A DNA stretch of 64,000 nucleotides from Utricularia gibba (GCA_002189035.1 NEEC01000021.1:248001-312000), one strand, 5' to 3'. Positions 36,257-47,799 are shown, counted from the first letter of the stretch. The notes: generated from the letters alone by a model not told the origin. Made by a program: numbers and translations.

Positions 36257-38513
36257 TCATCGCTTTGCAGACATACTGAAAGAGGAAACTTTAAGGGGAG
36301 TGGCAACGACCAGAGGAGCTTCTGGTGAATCCCTGACTGCAAACTTATCATGCATGAACCGGCTCTCGATGATCGACTCATCCTTCAGAACGATCTTGTA
36401 GCAGTAGCAGGTCTTAAGTCCCAGGTCACTTTGGTAGCACTGATGGGCACTGTTCTTCACCTGGTGGAAGTTCCATATCACGCTGAATCTTCCCACTGTT
36501 GCAACTAGATGCTTTTCCTGTTTCCCACTTTCTGTTACCTGCAAGGATATCAACCCAAATTTGGAATCAGTATCAGATCCATAACACGAGCGTGAGGGTT
36601 GAGGTGTGAAACAATGGAAAACTAAGAAGTTAGAATTAGTCTTTAAAATATGGGGTACAAAGCCTCATTGGAGAATTTTGCAGAATAGTGTGACTGTGCG
36701 GTGTGGTGTGTAAGATGCACTAATAATAATGCGAAGCAGATTTATACTCACTAATAAAAGTACTATTGCATTCACAAAAACATGCTGCATATTGTTGTTC
36801 ATATGAGAAGATGTAATCTGCAACGACTAACATGGAGCATTGAGAATAACTATCCACTTTGTAATTGTAAAGAGGACTGAATGATCATTTGCATAAGTAA
36901 CCTACCCAAGAAAAATGTCCAGCATGGAACTTGTTGTCAGGTCCAGCCAAATGGGCATCCAGAGGCAAGAGTTTAAGCAATCTTGGCGCTGGAATCTTAT
37001 TTCCCATCCGACCACTAAAACCAGTCTTGGTTTTACCATCTTTATCTGTGAACAAAGTGCAGATTAAGATCAGATATGTGTCTGTAGTTCCTAAAACCCA
37101 CTTGCCATCATATGTAACATCAACTGATGTAATTGGTGAACCAAGACCAGGGAATGCTGTTTTGGCCTGCCTCATCGAAGTTCGAGAGTATAGCCTTATT
37201 TTTCCATCAATCGAACCCACCACAATGGAGCCATCACCAGACGTCGCGAAACACTGGAAATTTGTGCCTCTCGAGAACTGATGACCTTGAGTCCATTCCA
37301 GAATAGGTGAACTAGAAGAGCTTACCATCTTCTGAACCATCCCTGTCTTATCACGCATATCCCACTGGCACAATCTATTGTCATCCAAACCCAAGAAAGT
37401 CGACTCTGAAGGGTCCAACTGCGACCCTTTGGAGTCGCTGGTGATGTCTCTCATTGTGATGCCTGTGCCATCCTTCTCGAACTTCCACTCAGTCACGACT
37501 TTCCCAGTCTCAATGTCCAGTTGGTGAAGCCCCATGGCATGAGGTTTTCCATCCTTTAAGGGACTCATGAGCATCATATTTGTTTCTCCCCTCATCAAAA
37601 GAGGCTTCTTTGGTGTCATAGACTTCTGACCGGATCCCAATTTCCCATCCTCGAATTTTACATAAACTCCCTTCCCATGAATTCCATGACTGAAGTTCTT
37701 AACAACCTGTACTCCTGAATCACTAACCAAAAAGCTATTATCCAGTGCCCCTAAGGCTAAACTCTGAATTCCTCCAGTTGTTGCTGCCTCTTCAAATTCC
37801 TCCAACAAATCTTGTGTCTCCCTCTCAGAGAACCGAAGTGGTTTCTTTCCAGGACTCTTCCACATACCATCATCCGCATCCTCCCACATAGAATCATCCG
37901 ACTCCTCTGGCTTCACCCAACCGATGAACTCCTTTCCATAGATTTTCAGTTTATTTTCATCAGTGGCCCTCAAAAAATAAACATTTTCAAACAAACAATC
38001 CTGAAATTTAGTCACGAAACTCCTGTAATCAACATCGGAGAAAAATCTCAAAGCCCAAACTCCAGCATCTACAAAATCTACCCTCCTCTGATCCCCAAAG
38101 AATTTCATCTGCAAATCTGTTGAAACTTTCACCTTAATTTTCTTTCCGACTACAAAAACCCAAAACCCTTGACCAAGACCCAGTTCATCACCCTCTTCCT
38201 CACCAGCCCTCGTCATCTTCACAAATTTGTAAGATGACAGCTTCTCGGATACAACCCACTTCGCCTTAGGCGTATTACCTCCAATATGAAGATAAAGCTT
38301 AACACCGTTTTTAACATCAGCCTTCTGAGATGAAGGCTCCGAATCTTTAGGATACTTCAACTTCAACGCCTTTAGCCTTGAATCAACATCGTCCAGCACT
38401 GCTGCATTCACCTGCGACGAACTACGTTCATCGTGCGTCCCCGATTCCTCCTCCTCGCTTAAATACTCGGAGTCGGAAAGTTCATCCCCTTCTCGACTCT
38501 GTGCACCGCCCAT
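36257..38513 (-). CDS. CYPRO4 / VID27-like protein
   Basis: Two exons, 38513-36906 and 36538-36257, give 629 aa with a GT-AG intron splitting the ...HFSW / VTESGKQ... junction. The N-terminus is acidic ([13 protein letters not shown]). Then comes a PH-like segment with the family block [14 protein letters not shown] (about residues 115-130), and from about residue 230 the C-terminal VID27 region with WD-like blades (for example [22 protein letters not shown] and [16 protein letters not shown]). The yeast relative Vid27 was linked to vacuolar import and degradation; the plant function is poorly defined. MGGAQS at the start fits an N-myristoylation signal (Gly2, Ser6), suggesting membrane attachment (inference). 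Length is normal for the family; no damage is seen. Confidence 0.94.
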
Positions 38514-38683
38514 ATTTGTTTATGATCTCCGATGTACCGTCACCGTATCAAAGATTCGATTTCGCCGGCGAATTCAGAATTCAAAGCTTGCACCGACCTC
38601 TGCAGCGCAGAATTTGATGAGATTCAAGGTAACCGAAACTGCAGTGAATTAAATCAGTTTTAAATATTCGGAATATGAAACGT

Positions 38684-38692
38684 ACACGTGGC
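38684..38692. promoter_or_regulatory. G-box / ABRE-like element upstream of CYPRO4
   Basis: ACACGTGGC, containing the CACGTG core, lies about 170 bases upstream of the CYPRO4 start codon. This matches the abscisic-acid response element consensus bound by plant bZIP factors. A single copy is weak evidence. Confidence 0.4.
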
Positions 38693-40900
38693 ACACAATG
38701 CGTGGCCACAACGGAAAGCATAAATAAATTATATTGAAAAAAAAAAGAAAAGAAAAAGGCTAAAGGTAGTCGGCTCATTCACAAACTACCTTTATAGTTG
38801 TTTTATTCTATTAATAAAATTGATTTGTGTTTTAACTTATCATAAATTTAATTTAATTTTTAATTGTTTTAAGTAATAAGTCTATAATAAAATGTGATGT
38901 ATTATTTTAGAGTTTTTTTTACATGATTCATATTTTTAATAACATTTTTATAAGAATGATAAAAAATAATATAAATTTTGCAGATAAATTTAAAAAATAA
39001 CATAAAATAGAACATATTTATTTAAAAATTTTATTATATAAAGAAAATTATAATTCAAAACTCTATTGTTTGCATTAAAATTAAATATATCTCGCATTAT
39101 GCAGGAGAACCAATAAATTAATTTAACGAAAAAGATATTTAAGAAAAAATAGAATTGAAAAGTTAAAATAATTTATTTTTTCTTCTAATCTCTATTTGAT
39201 ATCAATTCAAAAATATTTCTAATATAATTAACAATAAACATAATTAATGTTATAAATATACACTATTTTATTTTACGAAAAGTAAAAATATAGTTCAAAA
39301 CTTGTTCAAAACACTATTTAAATGATTGAAATAAATAATTAGATGTATAATGAAATCAAATAAATATATGACATATGTATCAAATATTGTATATTCTTTA
39401 TGAATAAATTATATGTTTGAAATATTTTAATAAGAAGATAACAATTTTTCTGAAAGAAAAGCCTTCAACTTGAAGAATATCATTGAAACCTAGTTTAGTA
39501 CTACAGTTTCGAATGATGAATAATAGCATACGGAAAAAGAAAACTTATTTCACTTAGTCTTTAGTTTATTGAATATCTAATTTTTATGACTGCTTATTTT
39601 AGAATGTTTTTGATGTTTTCTTCCGTGTATGTTTATGAAATCATGTTTTTTCTCTTAAACATGAGTGATTAAATTTAGGGATATCTCAAAGTGTACAATG
39701 GTGATATGGGCTAGGATTTACGAGACAATCTATCATTGGTATATTAGTTTTTGTTTCTAACATCTTTCAAGTAGATCCAAGGGGGGTAATGAACAATAAT
39801 GTAGCTCATAAGATTGATTCAGCGACAAATCAAAGAATCAAGGGGTGAATAGTTGGTATTAGTTTTAGGTTAACTAATAAAATAAGGTAAACTTAGTTCT
39901 ACTTATTTTGCATATGAATAGATCTAAGTGTGAAATAAGTGATGATATTAAAGATTAACTAAACTGAAAACATGATCGACAACCTAAGTAGACTTAGGTT
40001 GTAAATTTAATTAAGAATTTAAACAGTATATTATCTAAATCACCTTGAAGTATCTTAGTATTATCCTATGATTAGAACTTATATTTGTTATTTCTAGAAT
40101 TGAGATCTAATTTTACTTATTGAACTTAAATATCACTCTTAGTTTGATCTTAAACTAAGTGTACAATCTATTATGTGAATTTGCATCTCCTAAAACACAT
40201 AACAAACATATGGTTCTTGTGATCGATCCCGAAAATTCATTGTACATTTTGTATTTAATTTGTATTTTGTAAAGACTAAGACTTATAAATTTATTTGATA
40301 CGTAATTTCATTTTCTTGCAACGATATTAAAAAATTTCTATTTATCAAATATAAATGTTTTTTGTATATGAACCTTCACAATAGTCAATGATTATAAGCG
40401 TCGAGCATCACATATGCTTGTCAAGAAGAATTTGTACATGGTATTATGAATTCAACAAAATAAAAAATATATATAATCTAACATACTGATGTCATGGAAT
40501 ATTTTTTGTATAATCGAAAGCTTTTGAAAATCGAATATGAAATTATTTCATTGCTTATGTAAAATTTAAATTGTCTATTGCATAGTCACTTCTTTTAATT
40601 GAATCAAATATTCCTTTTAACTTAATCCAATTTTACTTATACAATTTTTCCATAACTTTTGGATATCAGAATCACTGTTTTATCCACCCCCAATATTATC
40701 CATCATTGTCATTATTAATTTCATCTCTTATAATGAGATCAATGTAAGAGTAGTAATAGTAATAATAATATTAATAAATTTTAATTTTATTATTAGTGTT
40801 ATAATGCATTGGTAATAAATATGGACAAAAATTGTTATGCGTAATATTTTAATAAGTGGATATTAAATCTTGAATTAATTGATTTTTGAAATATGAATCC
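38693..40900. other. AT-rich intergenic DNA
   Basis: No supported gene. The stretch around 39,640-40,030 has a repeat-like look, but I find no second copy in the window and no boundaries. Confidence 0.45.
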
Positions 40901-41511
40901 GGTATGAATTTTGGGGGAGTTTCTCACGATCCCGTTACATTGATCAGGACGGTTGCTTCACGCCAAATCATTCCATTCCTCAGTTCGGTGCCACGACGGC
41001 ACGAGCGGTGCAGAATTCTTGTGGTCGGGTTCGTAAGCGCTCTTGATTTTGCTTTCTTCTATCAATTTCTTAGTCTTCATCATACTTCTGCAGTCTTAGC
41101 TGTTTTGGGGAGGCGAGTATTCTGGAATTATTGATCTACTTCTGCTTCTGTTGATGGATTATTTAGTTTTTGGGTCTAGGGGGTTTGCTTGGCTGGGTAT
41201 TTTATCTGCACAGCCGTTAATGGGAGTGTTCCAAGGTTTAACCTATTAGCATCTCTAGAATCCTGTTTTGGGGTTTAAGTTCAGTTTTTTTATCTCAGAA
41301 AAAATGTGCTCGGTTAGCTGATTTACTGTTTGTATGTGTGTGAATCATGAAGCTGTGAGCAGCGAAGTTATGGTTTCTGTTATATTTTGGATGCTGAGTT
41401 TGCCGATTTGAGCGTTTTCATTGAAAATCATACTGTTCCTCTTTCTCTGCGAATAGGGTTGTTGTTATTGCTACTGGATATCGGAGAATTGTTGAGTCTA
41501 TTTGTACAAAG
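40901..41511 (+). promoter_or_regulatory. Probable promoter and 5' leader of the MARF1-like gene
   Basis: Composition shifts from AT-rich to balanced at about 40,905, and the stretch runs to the MARF1-like start codon. It probably contains the promoter and untranslated leader, perhaps with a leader intron. The open frames in it have no recognisable domain. Confidence 0.4.
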
Positions 41512-42876
41512 ATGTCAAGCCAAGTATTGGTCTCCGAGTGCACCGCAAACCGTGCAAGTGAAATGGCAACAGTGAACATGAATCACTTGCAATCAAGGCC
41601 TTTGGCTATTTTTTGGGACATTGAGAATTGCCCTGTTCCTGGTGATGTTCGGCCTGAGGATATAGCCAGTAACATACAGACTGCCTTGAAAGGACATCGC
41701 ATTCACGATGGAGCTATTGCAGTTTTTTCTGCTTATGGGGATTTCCATAATATCTCCAAACGAGTCAGAGAAGGTTGTCAAAGAACAGGAGTCAAACTAG
41801 TGGATGTTCCAAATGGGCATAAAGATGCTGCTGACAAGGCTATCTTGATTGATATGCTTCTCTTTGCTATGGATAATCATCCACCATCAACTATCATGCT
41901 TATTTCCGGAGACGTTGATTTTTCTCCTGCCCTTCATATTTTGCGCCAACGTGGATACACAGTGATTCTTGTGATTCGCTCAACAGTCCAGACCTCGTCT
42001 GCACTAAAGAATGCTGGTCACTTTGTCTTTGAGTGGCCTAGCTTGGCTCGTGGACAAGGCTTTGTCCTTCCTATTAAACCACTACAATTTCCCTCTTCTT
42101 CATGTCGACCACAGCATTCGATCAGAAACCTGCCATCTTATTTATCTAAAACATCAGCTGAAAAACAAGCTTCCTATAATCTGAACACTGTGATATGCGT
42201 ACCACCTGCAGATCTACATGCTTTGAAGGGCCAGCTTGTGAATTTACTGGAGTTATCAGGTGGCATGCTGCCTGTGGAACATCTTTCGGTGGAATACTCC
42301 AAGATCTATGGACGACCTCTTTGTATTTCCAACCGTGGTGCAGTAAAGCTCATCAGTCTTCTGAAAAAGATGCCTGATGCTTTTGTTGTAGAAGGCAAAA
42401 GCAATAAGAAGATTGTCTGCCTTCATCGTTTAAGGTCTGCACCAGCGTGCCCCAACGCCGTCCTGAGAAGGGTGAAGCAGAAAGGATATACAGTAGAAAA
42501 CACAAAGGAAAAAGATGGTGTGGTGAAAGGACCTTCCAGAGAGTCCTCTGACGTGAAAACGCCAGCTATTTTAGTGCGTAATTCACAGCAGGTTATCAAT
42601 CATAACCTAACCAAGTTCAAGCATGAGCTTGAAGAGATCATGGTTAGCTACTCCTGTCTGATCTTTCTTGGTTGGTTCGAGGCAATGTATCAGCTGAGAT
42701 ACAAACGCAGAATCGACTATCAATCACTTGGTGTTACAAATCTGGAAGAGCTTTTAAGCAAGATGTCCGATGTGGTTGAGTTGCAGGGGGATCCTGAAAC
42801 TAGTGGAAAGTTTATAGTTCCTGCTTGCAGAGCTAGTGAAGGAGGCAGTTCAGCAGTTCCTGGCACCCATGACTAA
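41512..42876 (+). CDS. MARF1-like protein: NYN endonuclease domain plus LOTUS/OST-HTH domains
   Basis: Single coding exon, 454 aa. A NYN (PIN-like) domain spans about residues 29-178, with the acidic active-site set visible: D36 and N39 in FWDIENC, D105/D108 and D114 in KDAADKAILID, and D134/D136 in SGDVDFSP. A LOTUS/OST-HTH domain follows at about 234-307 (LKGQLVNLLELSGGMLPVE...YSKIYGRPL). A second, more divergent LOTUS-like segment lies at about 366-437. Proteins of this build bind RNA and, in animals, MARF1 cleaves transcripts; plant members are candidate RNases or RNA regulators (family knowledge; activity here is inferred from retained residues). The start is the ATG of MSSQVLV; a second in-frame ATG lies 17 codons downstream. 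Confidence 0.92.
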   Translation: MSSQVLVSECTANRASEMATVNMNHLQSRPLAIFWDIENCPVPGDVRPEDIASNIQTALKGHRIHDGAIAVFSAYGDFHNISKRVREGCQRTGVKLVDVPNGHKDAADKAILIDMLLFAMDNHPPSTIMLISGDVDFSPALHILRQRGYTVILVIRSTVQTSSALKNAGHFVFEWPSLARGQGFVLPIKPLQFPSSSCRPQHSIRNLPSYLSKTSAEKQASYNLNTVICVPPADLHALKGQLVNLLELSGGMLPVEHLSVEYSKIYGRPLCISNRGAVKLISLLKKMPDAFVVEGKSNKKIVCLHRLRSAPACPNAVLRRVKQKGYTVENTKEKDGVVKGPSRESSDVKTPAILVRNSQQVINHNLTKFKHELEEIMVSYSCLIFLGWFEAMYQLRYKRRIDYQSLGVTNLEELLSKMSDVVELQGDPETSGKFIVPACRASEGGSSAVPGTHD

Positions 42877-43683
42877 ACCTGTTCTTGTGGTGCTGTCATG
42901 AAGGCTTGCTATGTATATGTTATACGTTTTCCTGTAACTTAGGAAGCATGGTGTCAGTTCAGTTTCCAGAGAATCTGATGTATGCAAAACAAGCTATCTA
43001 ATGTTTCTTTTACTGTGCATTGTCACCCCGGCCAATCCAACGCCATAGGAGACAATAATCGCCCAAGGTTCGCAGAATTTCAATTTCCTGATTACTCAAC
43101 AGTTTCCAGTTTAGATCCAAGATTTTGGATGTTGAATTTCGATTTTATGATATTTTGAGTTAGTGTGGATATCATATATTTTTCAAAAATTTAGCATTGT
43201 GTTTAGTTTCAAGAAAAGTAGATATTTGCTAAAAATTGTTTTGTAACATTTTTTAGAGTATAACTTGTTTGAAAACTGATCTTTTTTTTTTAAGTGAAGT
43301 ATGTTTGATAAAACACATTCGAAGTAAATCATATCACTACATTTTTACCTCTCATACTTTTTATCCTTAATGTCTTTGCAAATTATCTTAATCTCCAACA
43401 ATTTATTATTTGTTATCTTCTTTTCAAGATTTTGGTTCAATAGAACTTATGATGACCCCCAGAAGCCGAATATGAACAATTTGATAAGAGAGAATGGCAC
43501 TCTAATTATTTGTAATCTCCACAAGTAATATTTAAAAATTTTAAATATAATCCTTAAAATCAATTACAAATAATATCATCTCTTTTTTTTTCCCTGAGCT
43601 CATGTTTATTTTTTTTTTAAAAAATTCTATTAATATTTTTGTTATTAGGTTCATAGTCATACACCCAAGTTGCATTAAGTATG
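42877..43683. other. 3' flank of the MARF1-like gene and AT-rich DNA
   Basis: The first 150 bases or so are likely 3' UTR. The rest is AT-rich with no gene. Confidence 0.5.
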
Positions 43684-43688
43684 TTGAT

Positions 43689-44778
43689 TGATAATTGATT
43701 TTGTGTCATTTATATTTATGCTTTTTAGGACTCAACTAGATGGGTTTTGCTTTATTTTTATTCCACTTTCCTTATGTTTTTAGAAGAATTTTATATCTTT
43801 AATACCACTTTGATTTTTTTGGAGGGAAAGTGTGTTTTGTGATTTTTCAAGATGAATTTGGAATAATTTAAAGGATTTTCGAGCTGTTTTGATGGAGGCT
43901 AAGATTTGGTCTATCCGGAGATGAAGACTCGGTCAAAGATTTTCGGATAAGATAAGATTCGTATCTTATCTTGGAGAAATTGGATCTCATCCTAGAAGAT
44001 TTGTATCAAATCTTAGAAGATTCGGATAGAAGATTTCATACGAGCCCATCAAGAAAGCCCGACAAATCCCCACCATTATATAAAGATCCAAATGTGAAGA
44101 CCTGTAGGAGTCGAAAGGGAGACGACCAAAAAGTCAATTTAGGGTTTAGAGTCGAGTCTAACATGTTTTGGATTCCTTTCCCTTCGTTTTTCATTAACTT
44201 TTGTTGTTTAGAGTCAAGCATGCGCATATGAGCGTTTGCGGTTGAGGATCCACTGTGAAGCCTTGCTTGCGCAGGTCCTGCGCGCGTGACTGTCTTACTA
44301 TGTTTTTCAGCATTTAATTTGAGGTCTGATTCTGTTTTTCGCAACGTTTTTTTTTACAAACGTGATCTTTAGTAACGTTTGTAAAAAAAACATATAACCC
44401 TAAAGGAGTGTGGGAGAATCAAAGGTTGGCCTCCAGCACCTAAGGAGAAGGACTCAATCGGACATTATTGGTAAGACACATTCTGTTTAATCTGTCTGCG
44501 AGGTATGAGGTGTACGGGTTAGATTTGGGTGTGCGAAAAACATGGGTTATCACAAGAGGTGAAATGACTCTAGTGGCGTAGTTGATTACATAATCCCACA
44601 AAACAAGGGACGATGCTATAACGGTCACCAAGTAGCACTACTTTAGCATAACACCCCCAAAGCTTGCGCAAGCAGGTCAGTCTTCAAGGTTTGCACACAC
44701 GCAAGGACGAGTTTCAAGTAAGGTGAATCTTAGATCCAAGTCCACTTTTCTTATTCTCTTCAAAACCAAATCTTTCTT
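43689..44778 (+). mobile_element. Family A LTR, 3'-truncated, plus orientation (copy 3)
   Basis: Starts TGATAATTGATTTTGTG, like the other family A LTRs, and follows them to about 44,778, where the last ~110 bases expected (compare copies 1 and 2) are missing and gag sequence in the opposite orientation begins. It has a TATATAAA box at 44,077-44,084. It is more similar to copy 4 than to copies 1 and 2, so it belongs to the same subfamily as the inverted partner. Contains a unique 16-bp inverted duplication at 44,348-44,390 and a perfect 12-nt palindrome GCTTGCGCAAGC at 44,662-44,673. Confidence 0.87.
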
Positions 44779-45788
44779 GCAGATCTGTTAGCATTCTGCT
44801 CCTTGCGCGCATACTTGTCCCTTCCTGCGCAATGGTTCCTCGCTTGCGCAGGTGGTTCCCTGCGTACTGGTTCTGGTCCTTCCTCTTCGCTAGATGTTTC
44901 TTCAGCACGCACATTCCTCCTAGGCATCTGCCTCTATCTTCCATGATTTTCCCGTTCAGGATTTCCTGCAAATTCATACCTCTGCTCGTGATGAGGATTT
45001 TGGTTGTCACGTCGGTTTGCTCCATTGTAACCCCAATGGTCTTCTCCTTCCCACCTTGGAGGAGAGTTCACTCCTCGCCTTGGAGTTCGTGGGTTGCTGT
45101 TCTGTTCGTCATGATGTTGAGGTTCAAAAGCCATGTTTTCTTGCCATCCTTGTGCAAGCGTTGATTGCAAACGGTTTTCATTTGCGCCTGCATGCCTGGA
45201 ACTTCCTAGACCACGTTCCAACGCCCTGTTGGTTCGTCCTGGGTCTGATAATGCACCCATGGGCCCTTCTTGGAGAGGTTCCTTGCCTCGATTTGGTCTC
45301 AATCTTGCTGCTGTTCGTTCTTGTGCAAGCTCTTGATCGGATCCATCGCTATTCCTTCGATATGACCCTGCACGATCAGCAGCAGATCTGCCTATACCTG
45401 TTCCTTCATTTATAAGCAAGGCTGATCCAGTTGCCCTGTTTGACTGGTGTCTTGGCGTCCGTGCTCGTTTGCTATCTGGTTCGGACATCACCAGATAGTC
45501 CTCCTCATGTCCAGAATGCCTTCTAGACATGGTTTCCCTGCGTTGCGTTTGTGCTCGACGACTTTCCAACCTGATTCTCCGACAGGTCTGGTCAATTTCA
45601 CGGTCCAGCGGGTAAAGCTCGGTTGAAGCCCTGTGCCTGCGCATGCAACACTAATTAAAAGCAACTGCTTGCGCAAGTGCGATAAAAAGAATGTCTCGAA
45701 AATAACAGAAAAATAAGAAATGATCAGAAAAGAAATCAGAAAAGAAATTCCAAAGGAATACAATTCCCCGGCAACGGCGCCAAAAACT
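44779..45788 (-). mobile_element. Family A gypsy leader and gag N-terminal fragment
   Basis: Minus-strand internal sequence directly after the LTR at 45,789. The primer-binding site TGGCGCCGTTGCCGGGGA (45,782-45,765) is an 18-nt match to the 3' end of tRNA-Asp, typical of several plant Ty3/gypsy groups. The gag frame runs from the ATG at 45,644 to a stop at 44,934 (236 aa), with the LDREIDQTCRRIRLESRR block common near the start of plant gypsy gag, then an Arg/Asn/Gln/Glu-rich region. The capsid, zinc knuckle and pol are absent: the fragment is cut where it meets copy 3. Confidence 0.83.
45765..45782 (-). promoter_or_regulatory. Primer-binding site (tRNA-Asp type) of the family A element
   Basis: An 18-nt perfect complement to the conserved plant tRNA-Asp 3' end, 6 nt inside the LTR edge at 45,789. 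It fixes the element's orientation as minus. Confidence 0.88.
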
Positions 45789-46976
45789 TGATGGTAATTC
45801 TGCAAGTGCACAGAAACCGTCGAAGTAATAAAATAAGATCGTATCCATAGGGAATTGTTATTGAAATATTCTTTTCAAAACAAAAAGTTAAAAAGATTGG
45901 CAAATAAAGATTTGGTTTTTGAAGACAATAAGAAAAATGGCATTGGATCTAAGATCCACCTTACTTGAAACTCGTCCTTGCGTGTGTGCAAACCTTGAGA
46001 ATTGACCTGCTTGCGTAAGCTTTGGGGGTGTTATGCTAAAGTAGTGCTACTCGGTGACCGTTATAGCACCGTCCCTTGTTTTGTGAGATTATGGAATCAA
46101 CCACGCCACCAGAGCCATTTCACCTCTTGTGATAACCCATGATTTCCCCACACCCAAATCTAACCCTTACACCTCACACCTCGCAGACAGATTAGACAGA
46201 ATGTGCCTTATCAACGATGTTCGATTGAGCCCTTCTCCTTAGGTGCTTGAGGCCAATCTTTGATTCTCACACACTCCCTTAGGGTTATATGGTACTAAAG
46301 ATCACGTTGGTGAAGAAAACGTTGCGACAAATAGAAACAGACCTCAAATTAAATGCTGAAAAACATAGTAAGACAGTCACGCGCGTAGGACTTGCGCAAG
46401 CAAGGCTTCACAGCAGATCCTCAGCCGCAAGCGCTCACACGCGCATGCTTGACTCTAAACAACAAAAGTTGATGAAAAACTAAAGGAAAGGAATCCAAAA
46501 CATGCTAGACTCGACTCTAAACCATAGATTGACTCTCTGTTCGTCCACCACTTTGACTCCCTTGGGTCTTCACGTTTGGATCTTTATATAATGGTGAGGA
46601 TTGCCGGGCTTTCTTGATGGGCTCGCATCAAATCTTCTATCCGAATCTTTGAAGATTTGATACAAATCTTTTAGGATGAGATCCAATTTCTCCAAGATAA
46701 GATGTGAATCTTATCTTATCCGAGAATTTTTGACCGAGTCTTCATCCGGATAGACCAAATCTTAGCCTCCATCAAAGTAGCTCGAAAATCCTCCAAATTA
46801 TTCCAAATTTGTCCTGAAAAATCACAAAACACACTTTCCCTCCAAAAAGATGAAAGTGGTATGAAAGATATAAAATTCTTCTAAAAACATAAAGAAAGTG
46901 GGATAAAAAAAATGCAAAACTCATCTAAGTGAGTCTCAAAAAAACACAAATATAAGTGACATAAAATCACTTATCA
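45789..46976 (-). mobile_element. Family A 5' LTR, minus orientation (copy 4)
   Basis: Read on the minus strand it starts TGATAAGTGATTTTATG at 46,976 and ends GAATTACCATCA at 45,789 (1188 bp), followed by the primer-binding site. It is the reverse-complement partner of copy 3. Its outer edge at 46,977 cuts directly into the gag of a family C element. Neither outer flank (TTGAT left of copy 3, GTTGG right of copy 4) matches the other, so copies 3 and 4 are not the two ends of one simple insertion. Confidence 0.9.
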
Positions 46977-47799
46977 GTTGGTTCCCTTTTCTTTTTCAAT
47001 TCCCCAAGCTCCAATGTCAATTGGCTCAATTGAGTCTCCAAATTCTTGATAGATTTTCTATTTTCATCTTCAATTCTTGTTGATTGCACCATGAACATTT
47101 TCATCATTTCTTCGAGAAAATTTCCAGCACTTCCTCCAGCGTTGCCTTCATTTGAGCCTTCAAACTGCTACTGGTTTTGCTGGTTTTGTCGTTGAAATTG
47201 AGGTGCCTGATAGGATCTTTGCTTTTGAAAATTCTACTGCCCCATTTTTGAGCTCTCCACTTTGCAAGAATTTTCATTGTAGCTCCAACGAAAATTTGGA
47301 TGATCCCTCTACCTTGGGTTGTATGTATTTGAATATGGATCATAAATCTTCCTCTGTTGAGGCTCCAAATATCCCATAGCCTTAACATGCTCTTCTTCAA
47401 ATAAATCTGGGCACTTGTCCGCAACATGCCCTGTTCTGTGATAGTTTCCGCATGGCATGTTCTTGGCTTGGAATAAGCATAGCTTCTTCATCATTTCTGA
47501 CATAGCAGCAACATTTCTTGTGAGATCAATCTCTGAAACCTTGGGCTTACTCTCCACTTCATATACTCTCATGTTAGAGGCTTGCTTTCTGATAATATGT
47601 CTGGAATGCTCAACTAACTCCTCAAGCAAGGAAAGAGCTTCGATTGGTGTCTTTTTTCTCAAAAATCCCTTTGTTGCTGAATCAACCATGGATCTATCGA
47701 CCTCGAGCAGCCCTCTCGACCTCAAGATTGAAATCGAAATTCTCTGCACCAAAGGAACACAAATGCATCAACTAAAAACACAAAAAAATTGAACACCAC
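46977..47799 (-). pseudogene. Gypsy gag of the family C element, internally deleted and interrupted
   Basis: Minus strand. A short gag N-terminal piece (FNLEVERAARGR, near 47,700) joins by deletion and frameshift to a capsid-end segment (MVDSATKGFLRKKTPIEAL), then a zinc-knuckle region at 47,452-47,411 (CGNYHRTGHVADKC), SNTYNPR and an ETQLSQLTLELGELKK coiled segment that is cut at 46,977 by family A LTR copy 4. The second knuckle cysteine is tyrosine (TAT where TGT is expected). A stop lies after SSKMGQ. Not functional. Confidence 0.83.

Noticed and set aside
40886-41134. 82-aa frame upstream of the MARF1-like gene as a coding exon
   Set aside because: It does not join in phase to the NYN exon with convincing splice sites and has no domain; treated as promoter or leader.
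43684-46981. Family A copies 3 and 4 as the two LTRs of one intact element
   Set aside because: They are in opposite orientation, copy 3 lacks its 3' end, and the outer flanks TTGAT and GTTGG do not match.
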